From Ruminococcus flavefaciens ATCC 19208 (lineage in GTDB: Bacteria; Bacillota; Clostridia; Oscillospirales; Ruminococcaceae), in contig NZ_KI912489.1 of assembly GCF_000518765.1 (NCBI RefSeq), positions 128,652 through 192,651 on the forward strand: 64,000 nucleotides of DNA, read 5' to 3'. The translations under genes were made by a program, and so were the position numbers. A model generated the notes under the pieces. That model saw only the letters and a program-made list of their open reading frames with translations. It did no database searches and was not told the DNA's origin. Shown here in pieces: positions 24,210 through 33,616 of the stretch. The first letter of the stretch is position 1. Every line of letters begins with the position of its first letter.

Positions 24210-25487
24210 TTATTCTTTTTTCTTGCGCAGAAGCAGGCTGAATATTGTACATACTGCAACTCCTGCAAAGCCGAGGACTGCGAAGAGGAATGCAGCTCCC
24301 GAACCTTTTCCGCTTCCGAAAAGCGATACCATTGCACTGTCGGCGGATCTTCCCGACATATAAGGCTCAAACACCTTGTCGATAAGTATGCCGCCCGAAA
24401 GGTATCCCACGGGTATGGTGAAGAATTGCAGGGTATTTCGGCATGAATACACTCTTCCCTGCATATCGGCAGGAATAGTGCTCCTGAGGATAACGTCCAG
24501 ATTTGCGCCCATATACGGTATGAAAAGCCAGCCGCAGACAGCTCCGATACACCATATAACAGGCGAATCGCTGAATGCGAGCATGAAATTTTCCGTACTC
24601 ATCGAGAAAAACAGCGCAAGGCATATGGCTTTTACGCGGTTTTTCGGAGCAGGCGACAGTGAAGCTATAAGGCTTCCTGCCAGTGCAGCCGCACCTGCGA
24701 AGAAATTTACCGTGCCGAGCGTTTTTTCGCCGTCTGATGCCTTTTCAAGCACCATTGCAGGCAGTGCGGAATTGTAAGCCGATGCGATAAGATTTATACC
24801 TGCAAGAAAGAATATGAGTATCAGCACTACGGGGCAGCCTTTCAGCCATTTCAGCCCTGCCTTTGCCGATGTGAGCAGAGGTTCTTTCTTTTTGTCCGTG
24901 TTTTTGGGCTCGGGGATAGGTATGAACAGCAGCAATACCGTGAATGCCGCTGCAAAGGTTATGAGGTCAGCGGTAATAACTGCCGATACACCGCCGAATG
25001 TGAACAATATCGTTGCCAGAACGGGCGTAAGCAGTGTATTCAGCGACTGTGAGAACGACCGCAGTCCGCTTGTTTTCTGGTAATATTCCTTTGGTATGAG
25101 CTGTGTGGAAGCAACTTCGCTTGCAGGCTGCTGTACGGTGTTCATAAGCCCGTTGAGGGCGTTTATCAGGTACAGATGCCATGGTGCAAGAGCGTCGGTT
25201 TTTATGAGTATGAACGCTGCAACTGTAGTCATTGCTGCGAACAGGTCGCACAATAGCATGACGCGCTTTTTGTTCCATTTATCGCTGAGTGCGCCTGCGA
25301 ATATGCTCATCAGCACATATGGCGCATACGAGCATACAGTAAGAAGTGCGGTTTTCAGTGCAGAACCGCTGTAGTCATAAAGCCACAGTACCAACGCATA
25401 GCTCGTCATAGCGCTCCCAAGTGCGGAAAGAGACTGAGTGCTCCACAGTAAAAGATATATCCTTAGTTGTTTTATTGAATTTTTCAT
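24210..25487 (-). CDS. MFS transporter (MFS_3/macrolide-efflux-like)
   Basis: 425 aa with about 12 transmembrane helices. 'SDKWNKKRVMLLCD' between helices 2 and 3 is the MFS loop motif, and 'QQPASEVASTQLIP' plus 'ADMQGRVYSCRNTLQFF' are typical of the MefA/MFS_3 exporter branch. Exports an unknown small molecule by proton antiport (family knowledge). ATG follows AAAAGGAGCAAAG. The roughly 130 nt upstream on its own strand contain no recognised attenuator. Its 5' region abuts a repeat block (25671-25959). Confidence 0.85.
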   Translation of the reverse strand: MKNSIKQLRIYLLLWSTQSLSALGSAMTSYALVLWLYDYSGSALKTALLTVCSYAPYVLMSIFAGALSDKWNKKRVMLLCDLFAAMTTVAAFILIKTDALAPWHLYLINALNGLMNTVQQPASEVASTQLIPKEYYQKTSGLRSFSQSLNTLLTPVLATILFTFGGVSAVITADLITFAAAFTVLLLFIPIPEPKNTDKKKEPLLTSAKAGLKWLKGCPVVLILIFFLAGINLIASAYNSALPAMVLEKASDGEKTLGTVNFFAGAAALAGSLIASLSPAPKNRVKAICLALFFSMSTENFMLAFSDSPVIWCIGAVCGWLFIPYMGANLDVILRSTIPADMQGRVYSCRNTLQFFTIPVGYLSGGILIDKVFEPYMSGRSADSAMVSLFGSGKGSGAAFLFAVLGFAGVAVCTIFSLLLRKKKE

Positions 25488-25670
25488 TTGACTTTGCTCC
25501 TTTTGATATTATCGTCGGAAATGCAAAGTCCGAGGGGGTATAGCCGTTAGACTTTAGGTTTTATCTCCATGCAGTTCCCTCAAACCTTGCATGGAGCATT
25601 TACAACGCATCGTCTCATGATTATCTCCTTAGTTGTCAGTGATTAGTGTATAGTGGTTAGTGATCAGAAT

Positions 25671-25746
25671 TGTAGGGGCTGTCTGCTCTGCATATAGCAT
25701 TGCCAACCAAATCACAGATTTGGGGCACTGCTTATGTGGCAGCCCG
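25671..25746 (+). repeat. REP-like hairpin interrupted by the ~60-bp repeat (copy 2)
   Basis: The left half TGTAGGGGCTG (25671) and right half GGCAGCCCG (25738-25746) would form a normal family hairpin. Between them is the same block as at 2394-2455 (GCATATAGCATTGC ... GCACTGCTTA), so one repeat seems nested in another. Confidence 0.7.
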
Positions 25747-25764
25747 TCAATTTTGATAATATTC

Positions 25765-25959
25765 CCCGTGTCGAGAAGCAGCTACTCTTTTGATGATACG
25801 TGGACGAGCAAGGGTGCAGCGTCACGCTGCCCGTGTCGAGAAGCAGCTGCCCTTTTGATGATACGCGAACGAGCAAGGGTGCAGCGTCACGCTGCCCGTG
25901 TCGAGGAGCAGCTGCCCTTTTGATGATACGCGGACGAGCAAGGGTGCAGCGTCACGCTG
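25765..25959 (+). repeat. Three tandem 65-bp repeats (family 2)
   Basis: Units begin at 25765, 25830 and 25895, each exactly 65 bp. The consensus runs CCCGTGTCGAGAAGCAGCTG, CCCTTTTGATGATACG, CGGACGAGCAAGGGTGCAGC, GTCACGCTG. Differences between units are few (for example GAAGC/GAGGC, GCGAACG/GCGGACG). Related copies occur at about 23778 (reversed), 51878, 51981 and 62466. The repeats contain short self-complementary parts (GCAGCGTCACGCTGC). Confidence 0.9.
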
Positions 25960-25969
25960 CCTCAGCTCG

Positions 25970-27856
25970 CTATTCGATGAATTTAGCTTTGATGATAGTA
26001 TAGCCGTAAGGCTTTACTGTAATGGTATCGTTCATAAATCCGCCGTAGAATGGCTGGAAGTCCTCAAAACGCGAGAGTATTTGGCTGATATTTTCAAGCT
26101 GGACTGTATCGCTGCTTCTGTTGACGAAGAAGATATAGTCCATTTTCTGTCCCTGACGGGTAAAGCCGATGAGTCGGCTGTCGTGAGTCTCTTTCTCGTT
26201 GATGACGAAGTATATGCGTCCGTCCTTCATATTCGGGATAGACTTTCTTACTCTTCCAAGCTCTGCAACGTAGTTGATAAGGTCTTTATCCTCATGTCCC
26301 CACGGATAGCAACGGCGGTTGAATGGGTCTTTATAGCCCTGAAGTCCTGCTTCGTCGCCGTAGTATATGCTGGGCACGCCGGGGAGGAAGAATTGCAGAG
26401 CCATTGCAGCCTTCAGCATTTCCTTGCCGTGAGCGTACTGCTCCTCTGAGAGATAGCGTTCAGCCATCCAGTCCTTGGTCTTGTCATCGCAGTTCTCACC
26501 GCCGAGACGGTTTATTGCACGTTCGATATCGTGTGTCGAAACGAAGTTCATAAGTACATCAATGGTAGGCTTGGGGTAGTTCTCGACTATGGACATTACA
26601 GAGATAATGAAGTCGATAGGCTTGCCGCCCTTCATAAATGCGATTATAGCCTCACGGAAGGGGTAATTCATTACCGAGTCTACCTGATCGCCCAAGAGAT
26701 AGCGGCGCTTTATGCCGTAGCTCTCCTTATTGGTAGCGTCCTCCCATACCTCACCGATGATTATTTTTTCCTTGTCATAGCCCTTTACGCATTTTCTCAG
26801 GTTATTGAGGAACTCATCGGGAAGCTCGTCGGCAACATCAAGACGGAAGCCTGCTGCGCCTCTGTCCAGCCAGTAGCGGAGAACTCCGTCCTCACCGCAG
26901 ATGAATTCGGTGTAGTCCTCATTGTTTTCCCATACGTTAGGGAGAGTGTCTATACCCCACCATGCTTCGTATACATTTGGGTAGTCGATGAATGTGTACC
27001 AGTCGTAGTATTTGCTCTTCTTTGACTGATAAGCGCCTACCTCGGGATAGCGTCCGTATTTGTTGAAGTAAACGCTGTCTGCGCCTGTATGTGAGAATAC
27101 ACCGTCGAGTATAACGGTCATATCGTACTTTTCTGCTTCCCTGCAAAGCTCCTCGAACTCCTCGTTAGTACCGAGAAGAGGGTCTGCCTTCATATAGTCG
27201 GCAGTATTGTAGCGGTGATTTTCGTGGGATTCAAATATAGGATTGAGGTATATGCAGGTAACTCCCAGATTGTGGAGATAAGGGAGCTTTGACTGTATAC
27301 CTGCAAAATCTCCGCCGAAATAGTCGTTGTTCCATACGTGTCCGTTCTCATCGGGCTTGTAGTAGGGAGTTCCTTCCCAGTCGTCGCGGAGAATGCGTCC
27401 CTCGGGGATATTCTCCTTAGGCTTGCCGCTTTTGCAGAAGCGGTCAGGGAATATCTGGTACATTATGCCGCCCTTGAGAAAATCAGGAGTCTCGTAACGG
27501 TTCTTGTATACCGTAAGCTGGAACATCTCGCCGTGGTCGAGACCGCCCTCGTGGAGGTTTATTTTCTTGATATAGTGGCGTATGCCGCCCTCTGTATATG
27601 AGAAGTAGTAATAGTGGACATCGGCATATCTTGCGTTGTATTCGGCTGTGTATGCAAAGCAGTCATCTTCCTCGGTGACTTCGTTCATAGTGATAAAACG
27701 CTCTTTGAAGCCTGTTCTGAAAAGCACAAGAACAGGTGAATAATCAGGGATCTTGTCCTTTGGCAGACGAATTGTGAAGCGGCAGGTCTCATACTGCCTT
27801 ATTGCTCCGAAAATTGATTTATATTTCAGGTTCCAAGTATCATAGAAAGGTCTCAT
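25970..27856 (-). CDS. GH13 family alpha-glucosidase/neopullulanase-like enzyme
   Basis: 628 aa from the ATG at 27856 (CGGAGTG upstream). An N-terminal beta domain of about 130 residues as in neopullulanases, then the GH13 barrel: 'YQIFPDRF', 'DGVFSHTG' (region I), 'GFRLDVADELP' (nucleophile Asp), 'IIIGEVWED' (acid Glu) and 'NFVSTHDIERA' (transition-state Asp). The C-terminal beta domain is intact. No signal peptide, so it probably acts in the cytoplasm on maltodextrins or glycogen branches. It lies directly downstream of glycogen phosphorylase on the same strand, but a terminator stands between. The exact specificity cannot be told by eye. Confidence 0.88.
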   Translation of the reverse strand: MRPFYDTWNLKYKSIFGAIRQYETCRFTIRLPKDKIPDYSPVLVLFRTGFKERFITMNEVTEEDDCFAYTAEYNARYADVHYYYFSYTEGGIRHYIKKINLHEGGLDHGEMFQLTVYKNRYETPDFLKGGIMYQIFPDRFCKSGKPKENIPEGRILRDDWEGTPYYKPDENGHVWNNDYFGGDFAGIQSKLPYLHNLGVTCIYLNPIFESHENHRYNTADYMKADPLLGTNEEFEELCREAEKYDMTVILDGVFSHTGADSVYFNKYGRYPEVGAYQSKKSKYYDWYTFIDYPNVYEAWWGIDTLPNVWENNEDYTEFICGEDGVLRYWLDRGAAGFRLDVADELPDEFLNNLRKCVKGYDKEKIIIGEVWEDATNKESYGIKRRYLLGDQVDSVMNYPFREAIIAFMKGGKPIDFIISVMSIVENYPKPTIDVLMNFVSTHDIERAINRLGGENCDDKTKDWMAERYLSEEQYAHGKEMLKAAMALQFFLPGVPSIYYGDEAGLQGYKDPFNRRCYPWGHEDKDLINYVAELGRVRKSIPNMKDGRIYFVINEKETHDSRLIGFTRQGQKMDYIFFVNRSSDTVQLENISQILSRFEDFQPFYGGFMNDTITVKPYGYTIIKAKFIE

Positions 27857-27913
27857 ATAGAAAAACACTCCGTTTTCTTATTCTGATAGACTATGTATCA
27901 TTTTTGTGTTTGA

Positions 27914-27943
27914 AAAAGGGGACGAAGAAAGCAACGTCCCCTT
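27914..27943 (-). terminator. Terminator for glycogen phosphorylase
   Basis: AAGGGGACG / CGTCCCCTT stem, with a T-run on the minus strand (TTTTTC). Confidence 0.8.
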
Positions 27944-27958
27944 CTTGACATCAGTTTA

Positions 27959-30367
27959 TTATCTTAAATGCCAGATGTTTTCAGCGTATTCTGTAACAGC
28001 GCGGTCTGCTGAGAAGATACCTGCGCCTGCTATATTGTTGAGAGACATCTTAGCCCACTTGAATTTGTCCTCATAGCACTCAGTGATGTACTGCTGTGCC
28101 TTTCTGTAGCTGTCAAAGTCAGCAAGCACCATATACGGGTCTCTGTCCTTGAGTGAATTTGCAACGTCGTTGAAGGTACAGCCGTTTATACCGTGGTACA
28201 TACGGTCGATAGCCTCGCGGATACGGTTGTCGTTGTTGTAGTAATCGCAGGGGTTATAGCCTCTTGCGCGGAGCGCATTGACCTCGGGTGTGGTCATACC
28301 GAAGATAACTATATTGTCATCGCCGCAGGCTTCCTTTATCTCGATATTAGCACCGTCAAGTGTACCGAGAGTGATAGCGCCGTTGAGCATGAGCTTCATA
28401 TTGCCTGTACCCGATGCCTCTGTACCTGCAAGGGATATCTGCTCGGAAACGTCGGAAGCAGGCATGAGGTGCTCGGAAAGAGTTACGCAGTAGTTCTCGA
28501 GGAATACTACCGAGAGCTTCTGGCTTATCTTCGGGTTCTTTCTTATTTCCTCGGATATAGCCCATATCATCTTGATTATCTGCTTTGCAAGATAGTATCC
28601 CGGAGCAGCCTTTGCAGCAAAGATATAGGTCTTTGGAGTGAAAGGAGCGTCAGGGTCATTGAGGAGATATGCATAATCCGAAAGGATATTCATTACATTG
28701 AGGTGCTGTCTCTTGTATTCGTGGAGACGCTTTACCTGTACATCGAAGATACTGTCGGTATTGAGAACGATTCCCGACTGGTTCTTGACATACTTTGCGA
28801 AGGCTTCCTTGTTTTCCTTCTTTACGTCCATGAGCTTTGTGAGAACGTCCTTATCGTCCTGATATTCTCTGAAGTTTTCAAGCTCTGCGCCGTCCTTGAT
28901 GAACTTTTTGCCGATAGTATCGCTGAGGAGCTGTGTAAGTCCCGGATTTGACTGGAGAAGCCATCTTCTGTAAGCGATGCCGTTGGTAACGTTCTTGAAC
29001 TTTTCAGGTGTATTCTCGAATTCGTCGTGGAATACGGACTGCTTGATTATCTCCGAATGGAGCTTGGATACGCCGTTTACGCTGTGTGAAGCTGCCACAC
29101 AGAGAGTAGCCATGTGTATCTGATTGTCCTTGATTATGGACATACGTGTAGTTTTAGCGCTGTCGCCGCCGTTTCTCTCCATGAGATTCTGGCAGTAGCG
29201 GTTATTTATCTCAACAATGATAGAGAAAATTCTCGGTATAACGGTCTTTACAAGGTTTACATCCCATTTTTCGAGAGCTTCTGCCATAACAGTGTGATTT
29301 GTATATGCAAAAGTTTTTGTGACTATATCCCAAGCCTTATCCCAGCCGTATCCGCAGTCGTCAAGGAGTATTCTCATAAGCTCCGGGATAGCGAGTGTGG
29401 GGTGGGTATCGTTTATGTGGATAGCGACCTTGTCGGCAAGGTTTTCGAGAGTACCGTAAACGTTCATGTGAGTATTTACGATATCGCCTATTGAAGCTGC
29501 GCAGAGGAAGTACTGCTGGCGCAGACGGAGGCTCTTGCCTTCGTGGTGGTTGTCGTTAGGGTAAAGTACCTTTGAGATAGCGTTTGCGATAGAGTTCTGA
29601 GCGAGAGCTCTGTCGTAATTGCCCTTGTTGAACATCTCCATATCAAAGCTCGGAGCTTTTGCAGTCCACAGACGGAGTACGGAAACGCCGTCAGAGCCGT
29701 AGCCTGATACGTACATATCGTAAGGTGTAGCTACAACGGTATTGTAGTTGACATGGGAGATATAGTGGTAGCGGTCGTCCCAGTATTCCTGAAGATCGCC
29801 TTCAAAGTGTATATCTATAGACAGCTCAGGCTTTGGAACCAGCCATACCGAACCGCCGGGGAGCCAGTTGTCGGGGAGCTCTGTCTGCCAGCCGTCCTCC
29901 AGCTTCTGCTGGAAGATGCCGTATTCATAGCATATTGAATAACCCATAGCAGGGAAGCCTGTAGTAGCAAGACCGTCAAGGTAGCAGGCAGCAAGTCTGC
30001 CGAGACCGCCGTTTCCGAGACCTGCATCGGGTTCGTGGTCGTATATCTTCTCGAGGTTTATATCATAAGGCTTGAGCATTTCCTTTATGCCGTCAGCCAG
30101 CTCGAGATTGTAGATGCTTGTTTTGAGTGAGCGTCCCATAAGGAACTCCATTGAAAGGTAGTAGATCTGCTTGCCGCCCACCGAGTGGGTATGATTGATG
30201 AAGCTCTGCCTCTTTGCACCAAGTATTTCCACGATTATAGAGGAAAGTACGTGGTAAACCTGTTTGTCTGAAGCTTCTTCGGGCGAAACGCTGTACAGAA
30301 GCTGAAGTTTTCTTGGGAATTCTTCCTTGATCCTGTCCATAAGAGGGTTTGCCTTTTTTGTAGCCAT
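27959..30367 (-). CDS. glgP: Glycogen/starch/alpha-glucan phosphorylase
   Basis: 802 aa from the ATG at 30367 behind ATGGAGATCAGAT; the 49-codon longer frame is rejected because it runs over the promoter. GT35 enzyme releasing glucose-1-phosphate from alpha-1,4-glucan ends. Visible signatures: 'LSMEFLMGRSL', 'DAGLGNGGLGRLAACYLD', 'HINDTHP', 'VQVKRLHEYKRQ' and the pyridoxal-phosphate segment 'EASGTGNMKLMLNGA' with the Schiff-base Lys. Length and motifs are complete. Works with the GH13 enzyme next door in storage-glucan use. The promoter is well defined at 30486-30514. Confidence 0.96.
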   Translation of the reverse strand: MATKKANPLMDRIKEEFPRKLQLLYSVSPEEASDKQVYHVLSSIIVEILGAKRQSFINHTHSVGGKQIYYLSMEFLMGRSLKTSIYNLELADGIKEMLKPYDINLEKIYDHEPDAGLGNGGLGRLAACYLDGLATTGFPAMGYSICYEYGIFQQKLEDGWQTELPDNWLPGGSVWLVPKPELSIDIHFEGDLQEYWDDRYHYISHVNYNTVVATPYDMYVSGYGSDGVSVLRLWTAKAPSFDMEMFNKGNYDRALAQNSIANAISKVLYPNDNHHEGKSLRLRQQYFLCAASIGDIVNTHMNVYGTLENLADKVAIHINDTHPTLAIPELMRILLDDCGYGWDKAWDIVTKTFAYTNHTVMAEALEKWDVNLVKTVIPRIFSIIVEINNRYCQNLMERNGGDSAKTTRMSIIKDNQIHMATLCVAASHSVNGVSKLHSEIIKQSVFHDEFENTPEKFKNVTNGIAYRRWLLQSNPGLTQLLSDTIGKKFIKDGAELENFREYQDDKDVLTKLMDVKKENKEAFAKYVKNQSGIVLNTDSIFDVQVKRLHEYKRQHLNVMNILSDYAYLLNDPDAPFTPKTYIFAAKAAPGYYLAKQIIKMIWAISEEIRKNPKISQKLSVVFLENYCVTLSEHLMPASDVSEQISLAGTEASGTGNMKLMLNGAITLGTLDGANIEIKEACGDDNIVIFGMTTPEVNALRARGYNPCDYYNNDNRIREAIDRMYHGINGCTFNDVANSLKDRDPYMVLADFDSYRKAQQYITECYEDKFKWAKMSLNNIAGAGIFSADRAVTEYAENIWHLR

Positions 30368-30485
30368 ATCTGATCTCCATTCTGCCGCAGATGCGGCGTT
30401 ATTACCTTTTGTATAAATATCCCAATGATTTACCACTTGCTTTAGCCGATGGTAAGAAATCATTTTACAAGCGGTATACATTTCA

Positions 30486-30514
30486 ATTATACTATGATTT
30501 AAATGATTTTTCAA
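30486..30514 (-). promoter_or_regulatory. Promoter for glgP
   Basis: Minus strand TTGAAA, 17 bp, TATAAT, leaving about 110 nt of leader before the ATG. Confidence 0.85.
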
Positions 30515-30723
30515 GTGTTTATTTCAACAAATATTTGTCCACCAAATATACGTATTACGGAATTTCGCCAAAAACATAGAAAAAACAGCCGCAAAACGCC
30601 GTTCGTCCGTTGTGCATATCGACTGAAAGGTAAGAAAAATGTTTTTATATTTGTGCATAAAAACGAAAAAATTTGACCCTGTAAAAATTTCTATATTTTT
30701 AAAATATAAAACTTAGAAAATGT

Positions 30724-30752
30724 TTGAAATTTGTATTATTATGTGTTATAAT
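30724..30752 (+). promoter_or_regulatory. Promoter for the 30838 gene
   Basis: TTGAAA, 17 bp, TATAAT, about 80 bp before the start. The rest of 30515-30723 is AT-rich with nothing recognised. Confidence 0.8.
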
Positions 30753-30837
30753 AGTAAAAGCGGTTCGCGAAAAACAGAGCCGCATTAAATGAAAGTGTAG
30801 ATAAAAGACAACAAAAGAAAATGAAAAGGTGATGTTT

Positions 30838-32052
30838 ATGGAAACTAAAAAACGTTTTTCAATACTTAAATGTGTAATTATAGTTCTTTGCTTTATCCTG
30901 ATCGTGGTGTCGATCACTGTCAATATCATGTTCTCGGGCGGAAAAACGCCTAAGGTAGCCGGAAACTACATCTACGTAGTAAAAGAGTCCGATAATATGG
31001 GCGGAAACGTTACAGAGGGTGCAGCTCTTATAGCTCCCGATGCAAAGGATCTTTCCATTGCAAGAGGCGATATCGTACTTGCTTATCCTGCCGATGATCC
31101 CGACAAGATCCATGTTCTCAGTATCTTCGATGTTGTTACGGCTGAGGACGGTACGGAAAGATACACAACTGCTGACGCTACAAATGTAGGAAGCTCGGAA
31201 TCTATCCCTAAAAGCAGTATTGTCGCTCTTTGCACCGGTCATACAGAAAGCAAGGAACTTGGTTGGTTCATAAGATTTGCTTCAAGCATCAAGGGTATAC
31301 TTCTTTTGCTTGTTATTCCATGTGTTATCCTCGTTATCATGCTTATTGCAAAGCTGGCTTCAAGCAAGGGCGATGAAGACGATGACTTCGGCTTCTATGA
31401 GTATGACGAAAGAGAAAAACAGAGAGAGCTTTCAGAGTCAAGAAGAAATTCTCACGACAAGGCAGGCAATCCTCTCTTTGAACCTTCACAGGAGATACAG
31501 CCGAGCAGCGAGCTTGAGCGCAAGAAGATGTCTATTGCCGAGAACTTCAGCCAGAAGAAGGTAAATCCCGATTCTCCTTATCAGAAGGAGAAAGAGCGTA
31601 CAATGCAGTTCAAGACACAGCGCAGTGCTGAGAGCACATTTGCTGCAAGAAACGTTGGCGGTTCTTCTTCAACAGCTCCTACAGCGGACGCTCTCAGAGA
31701 AGAGATGCTCCGTAAGACAGCTGAGGCTGAGCGCACAGGTACATTCAATATCAAGACTACAAGCACTCCGCAGCAGCCCGCAGCTCCTGCCGAGCCTATC
31801 ACTGATAATACTGGTATCCTTTCAAAGAGCCAGCTTGCTGAGATGTCAAGAAACGATGTTCCTAAGACAACTCCTCTGAGAAGTCAGTCAGCTCCTTCAA
31901 CAGCTGCTCCAAAGCCTGTAAAGAAGAGCAATACACCTGATATTTCGGATATAATCAACAAGACCGAGCACAACGAGCGCAAGAAGAAGGCTGCGGATAT
32001 GTCCGTTGATGACCTTCTCAAGCTCATCGAGGAAGAAAAGAAAAAGCTCTGA
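30838..32052 (+). CDS. Membrane protein, signal-peptidase (SipW)-like core without the catalytic Ser, long charged tail
   Basis: 404 aa from the ATG at 30838 (AAAAGGTG upstream). Transmembrane helix about 10-32; an extracytoplasmic domain with 'YIYVVKESDNMGG', 'LSIARGDIVLAYP' and 'DKIHVLSIFDVV'; a second helix about 145-175; then a long cytoplasmic tail rich in Glu, Lys, Ser and Pro. The order resembles type I signal peptidase-like (S26B/SipW) proteins. However, where a Ser-Met would stand there is Asn-Met, so it is probably not an active peptidase. The C-terminal helix 'SVDDLLKLIEEEKKKL' may mediate protein contacts. Function unknown. Confidence 0.65.
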   Translation: METKKRFSILKCVIIVLCFILIVVSITVNIMFSGGKTPKVAGNYIYVVKESDNMGGNVTEGAALIAPDAKDLSIARGDIVLAYPADDPDKIHVLSIFDVVTAEDGTERYTTADATNVGSSESIPKSSIVALCTGHTESKELGWFIRFASSIKGILLLLVIPCVILVIMLIAKLASSKGDEDDDFGFYEYDEREKQRELSESRRNSHDKAGNPLFEPSQEIQPSSELERKKMSIAENFSQKKVNPDSPYQKEKERTMQFKTQRSAESTFAARNVGGSSSTAPTADALREEMLRKTAEAERTGTFNIKTTSTPQQPAAPAEPITDNTGILSKSQLAEMSRNDVPKTTPLRSQSAPSTAAPKPVKKSNTPDISDIINKTEHNERKKKAADMSVDDLLKLIEEEKKKL

Positions 32053-32061
32053 TAAAAGATC

Positions 32062-32092
32062 AAAGGCAGACCACATGGTCTGCCTTTTTATG
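32062..32092 (+). terminator. Rho-independent terminator
   Basis: AAAGGCAGACCA-CA-TGGTCTGCCTTTTTA directly behind the 30838 gene. Confidence 0.9.
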
Positions 32093-32110
32093 TATATGCA
32101 AGGGCTTTTG

Positions 32111-33088
32111 TCAATCAACTTTGTTTTTTCTGATGCTTGATTCTATAATGCTTACCACAGGGGAAAGAACGCCTGCTATTACCCATATGAGCCATGTTAT
32201 GCCCCAGTTTTTTGTGATAAAGCTCCAGCCGAGGTATATAGCCGTAACTATGCACCAGTAGGCTGTCATTACCTTGGAATTGCGTTTTTCCTTCTTCTTG
32301 CGCGAGAATTCGTTCTCCTCAAGGAGCTTTCTGAAGCCGTCCATTTTTGTGCAGGTATGTATTATCAGGTAAAGTCCCACAGCTATGGAAATGAACATTG
32401 CGGCTATTGATAAGGCTTCGATTGTGTTATTGTCGATGAATAACTGACTGAAAACTATTATCGGTATGAACGAGAGTATAAACAGCATTACGCCTGCTAT
32501 TATCGAGAAATTGTGCTTAGGCTCGTACTTTGACTTCTTTTCTGTGACCATGCCCGATACGCCGTACTCTGTGTCGATACCCTCTTTGTCAAGGTACTTA
32601 AATGGCTTGTACTTGTTTCCCGATATTATGAACAGTGAAACAGCTACAGCTATTAATATGAGCATAACAGGTACGCCTATGATAGGGCCTGCTTCGGGGA
32701 ATGGCTCAAAGTAATCGAGCATGATAATGGGCAGGAAAGAGCAGGTGCAGAGAGCTACACCTGTAGGGATAAGCTTTGAACGCTTTTCGTTCTCTACAAG
32801 GAATTTGTTTGCTTCCTCCATTGAGACTCTGCGGAGAGGCGGCTCGGTCTCTGCTTTCTCCTGTGGTGTGGAATTATCAGAAGGGAGCTCGACTGTATCC
32901 TTTAATAATGAGTCTGTGGTCACTCCGAAAATTTCTGAGAGCTGTAATATACGATTAAGGTCGGGCGTGGACTGTGCGCCCTCCCATTTTGAAATTGACT
33001 GTCTGCTCACACCGAGCTTTTCAGCAAGCTCTTCCTGTGACATTCCTGATTTTTTTCTCAGTTCGATTATCTTGTCTGCAAGTATCAT
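32111..33088 (-). CDS. XRE-family regulator fused to a membrane domain
   Basis: 325 aa from the ATG at 33088, behind GGAGGTAAC. N-terminal Cro/CI HTH (about 1-60: '[20 protein letters not shown]', '[18 protein letters not shown]'), a linker, then about six hydrophobic segments to the C-terminus. HTH-membrane fusions of this kind are common in Firmicutes and are thought to sense membrane or small-molecule signals; the target is unknown. It is transcribed divergently from the small gene at 33362, a possible target. Confidence 0.85.
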   Translation of the reverse strand: MILADKIIELRKKSGMSQEELAEKLGVSRQSISKWEGAQSTPDLNRILQLSEIFGVTTDSLLKDTVELPSDNSTPQEKAETEPPLRRVSMEEANKFLVENEKRSKLIPTGVALCTCSFLPIIMLDYFEPFPEAGPIIGVPVMLILIAVAVSLFIISGNKYKPFKYLDKEGIDTEYGVSGMVTEKKSKYEPKHNFSIIAGVMLFILSFIPIIVFSQLFIDNNTIEALSIAAMFISIAVGLYLIIHTCTKMDGFRKLLEENEFSRKKKEKRNSKVMTAYWCIVTAIYLGWSFITKNWGITWLIWVIAGVLSPVVSIIESSIRKNKVD

Positions 33089-33264
33089 ATATGTTACCTC
33101 CATATGTTTTTTCCCTCGGGGAATGTCCCGTGGTCTATGGTCTTATTTTATCATTTCGGGCAGTTACATACAAGCAACCCGACTTTACAATTTGTCAATC
33201 GGTGGTTGCAAATGCCGATATTTCGCGTGTTTTTTTGAAAAACGTCATGTTTGTCAAAAAGCTC

Positions 33265-33293
33265 TTGATTTTAACGAATTGATGTGCTATAAT
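33265..33293 (+). promoter_or_regulatory. Promoter for the 33362 small gene
   Basis: TTGATT, 17 bp, TATAAT, in the divergent gap opposite the XRE-type regulator. Confidence 0.75.
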
Positions 33294-33361
33294 GATTTTA
33301 AAGTCCGCGCAGGTGTGCGTATGGGACGATCATAAATCAATATGAAAGAAGGTATCCCCCT

Positions 33362-33556
33362 ATGGAGATAAAAAAAGCAATTGAAACAGTAGAGAAAAAA
33401 ACAGGTATTGATCTCCCCGATGAGAAGATCGAGAAGATCGCAACTAAAGAAAATATTGACAAGGCTAAAGATATGATCAGCAAGGTGGCTACCAAGGAGA
33501 ACATCGAAAAGGTAAAGGATAAGGTCGGCGACATCGTAGATAAGATCAAGAAATAA
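33362..33556 (+). CDS. Small charged repeat protein
   Basis: 64 aa, ATG behind AAGAAGG. No signal peptide or membrane helix. Lys/Glu/Asp-rich and almost certainly helical. It contains a tandem 15-residue repeat ('KIATKENIDKAKDMI' then 'KVATKENIEKVKDKV') followed by 'GDIVDKIKK'. Resembles small amphipathic helical proteins, but I recognise no family. It has its own promoter and a clear terminator (33563-33597), which supports a real gene. Confidence 0.7.
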   Translation: MEIKKAIETVEKKTGIDLPDEKIEKIATKENIDKAKDMISKVATKENIEKVKDKVGDIVDKIKK

Positions 33557-33562
33557 TCGCAA

Positions 33563-33597
33563 CGGGGCGTTTTCAGATGGAAAATGCCCTGTTTTTA
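33563..33597 (+). terminator. Rho-independent terminator
   Basis: CGGGGCGTTTTC / GAAAATGCCCTG stem followed by TTTTTA. Confidence 0.8.
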
Positions 33598-33616
33598 TAT
33601 ACGATAAGAGGTGAAT

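Noticed and set aside
25765-25959. Regularly repeated units that could suggest a CRISPR array
   Set aside because: The repeats are contiguous 65-bp copies with no unique spacers, and no cas genes are nearby.
28193-28951. 252-codon plus-strand open frame antisense to glgP
   Set aside because: It is a shadow of a strongly conserved enzyme gene, with no RBS and a Cys/Val/Ile-rich artefactual product.
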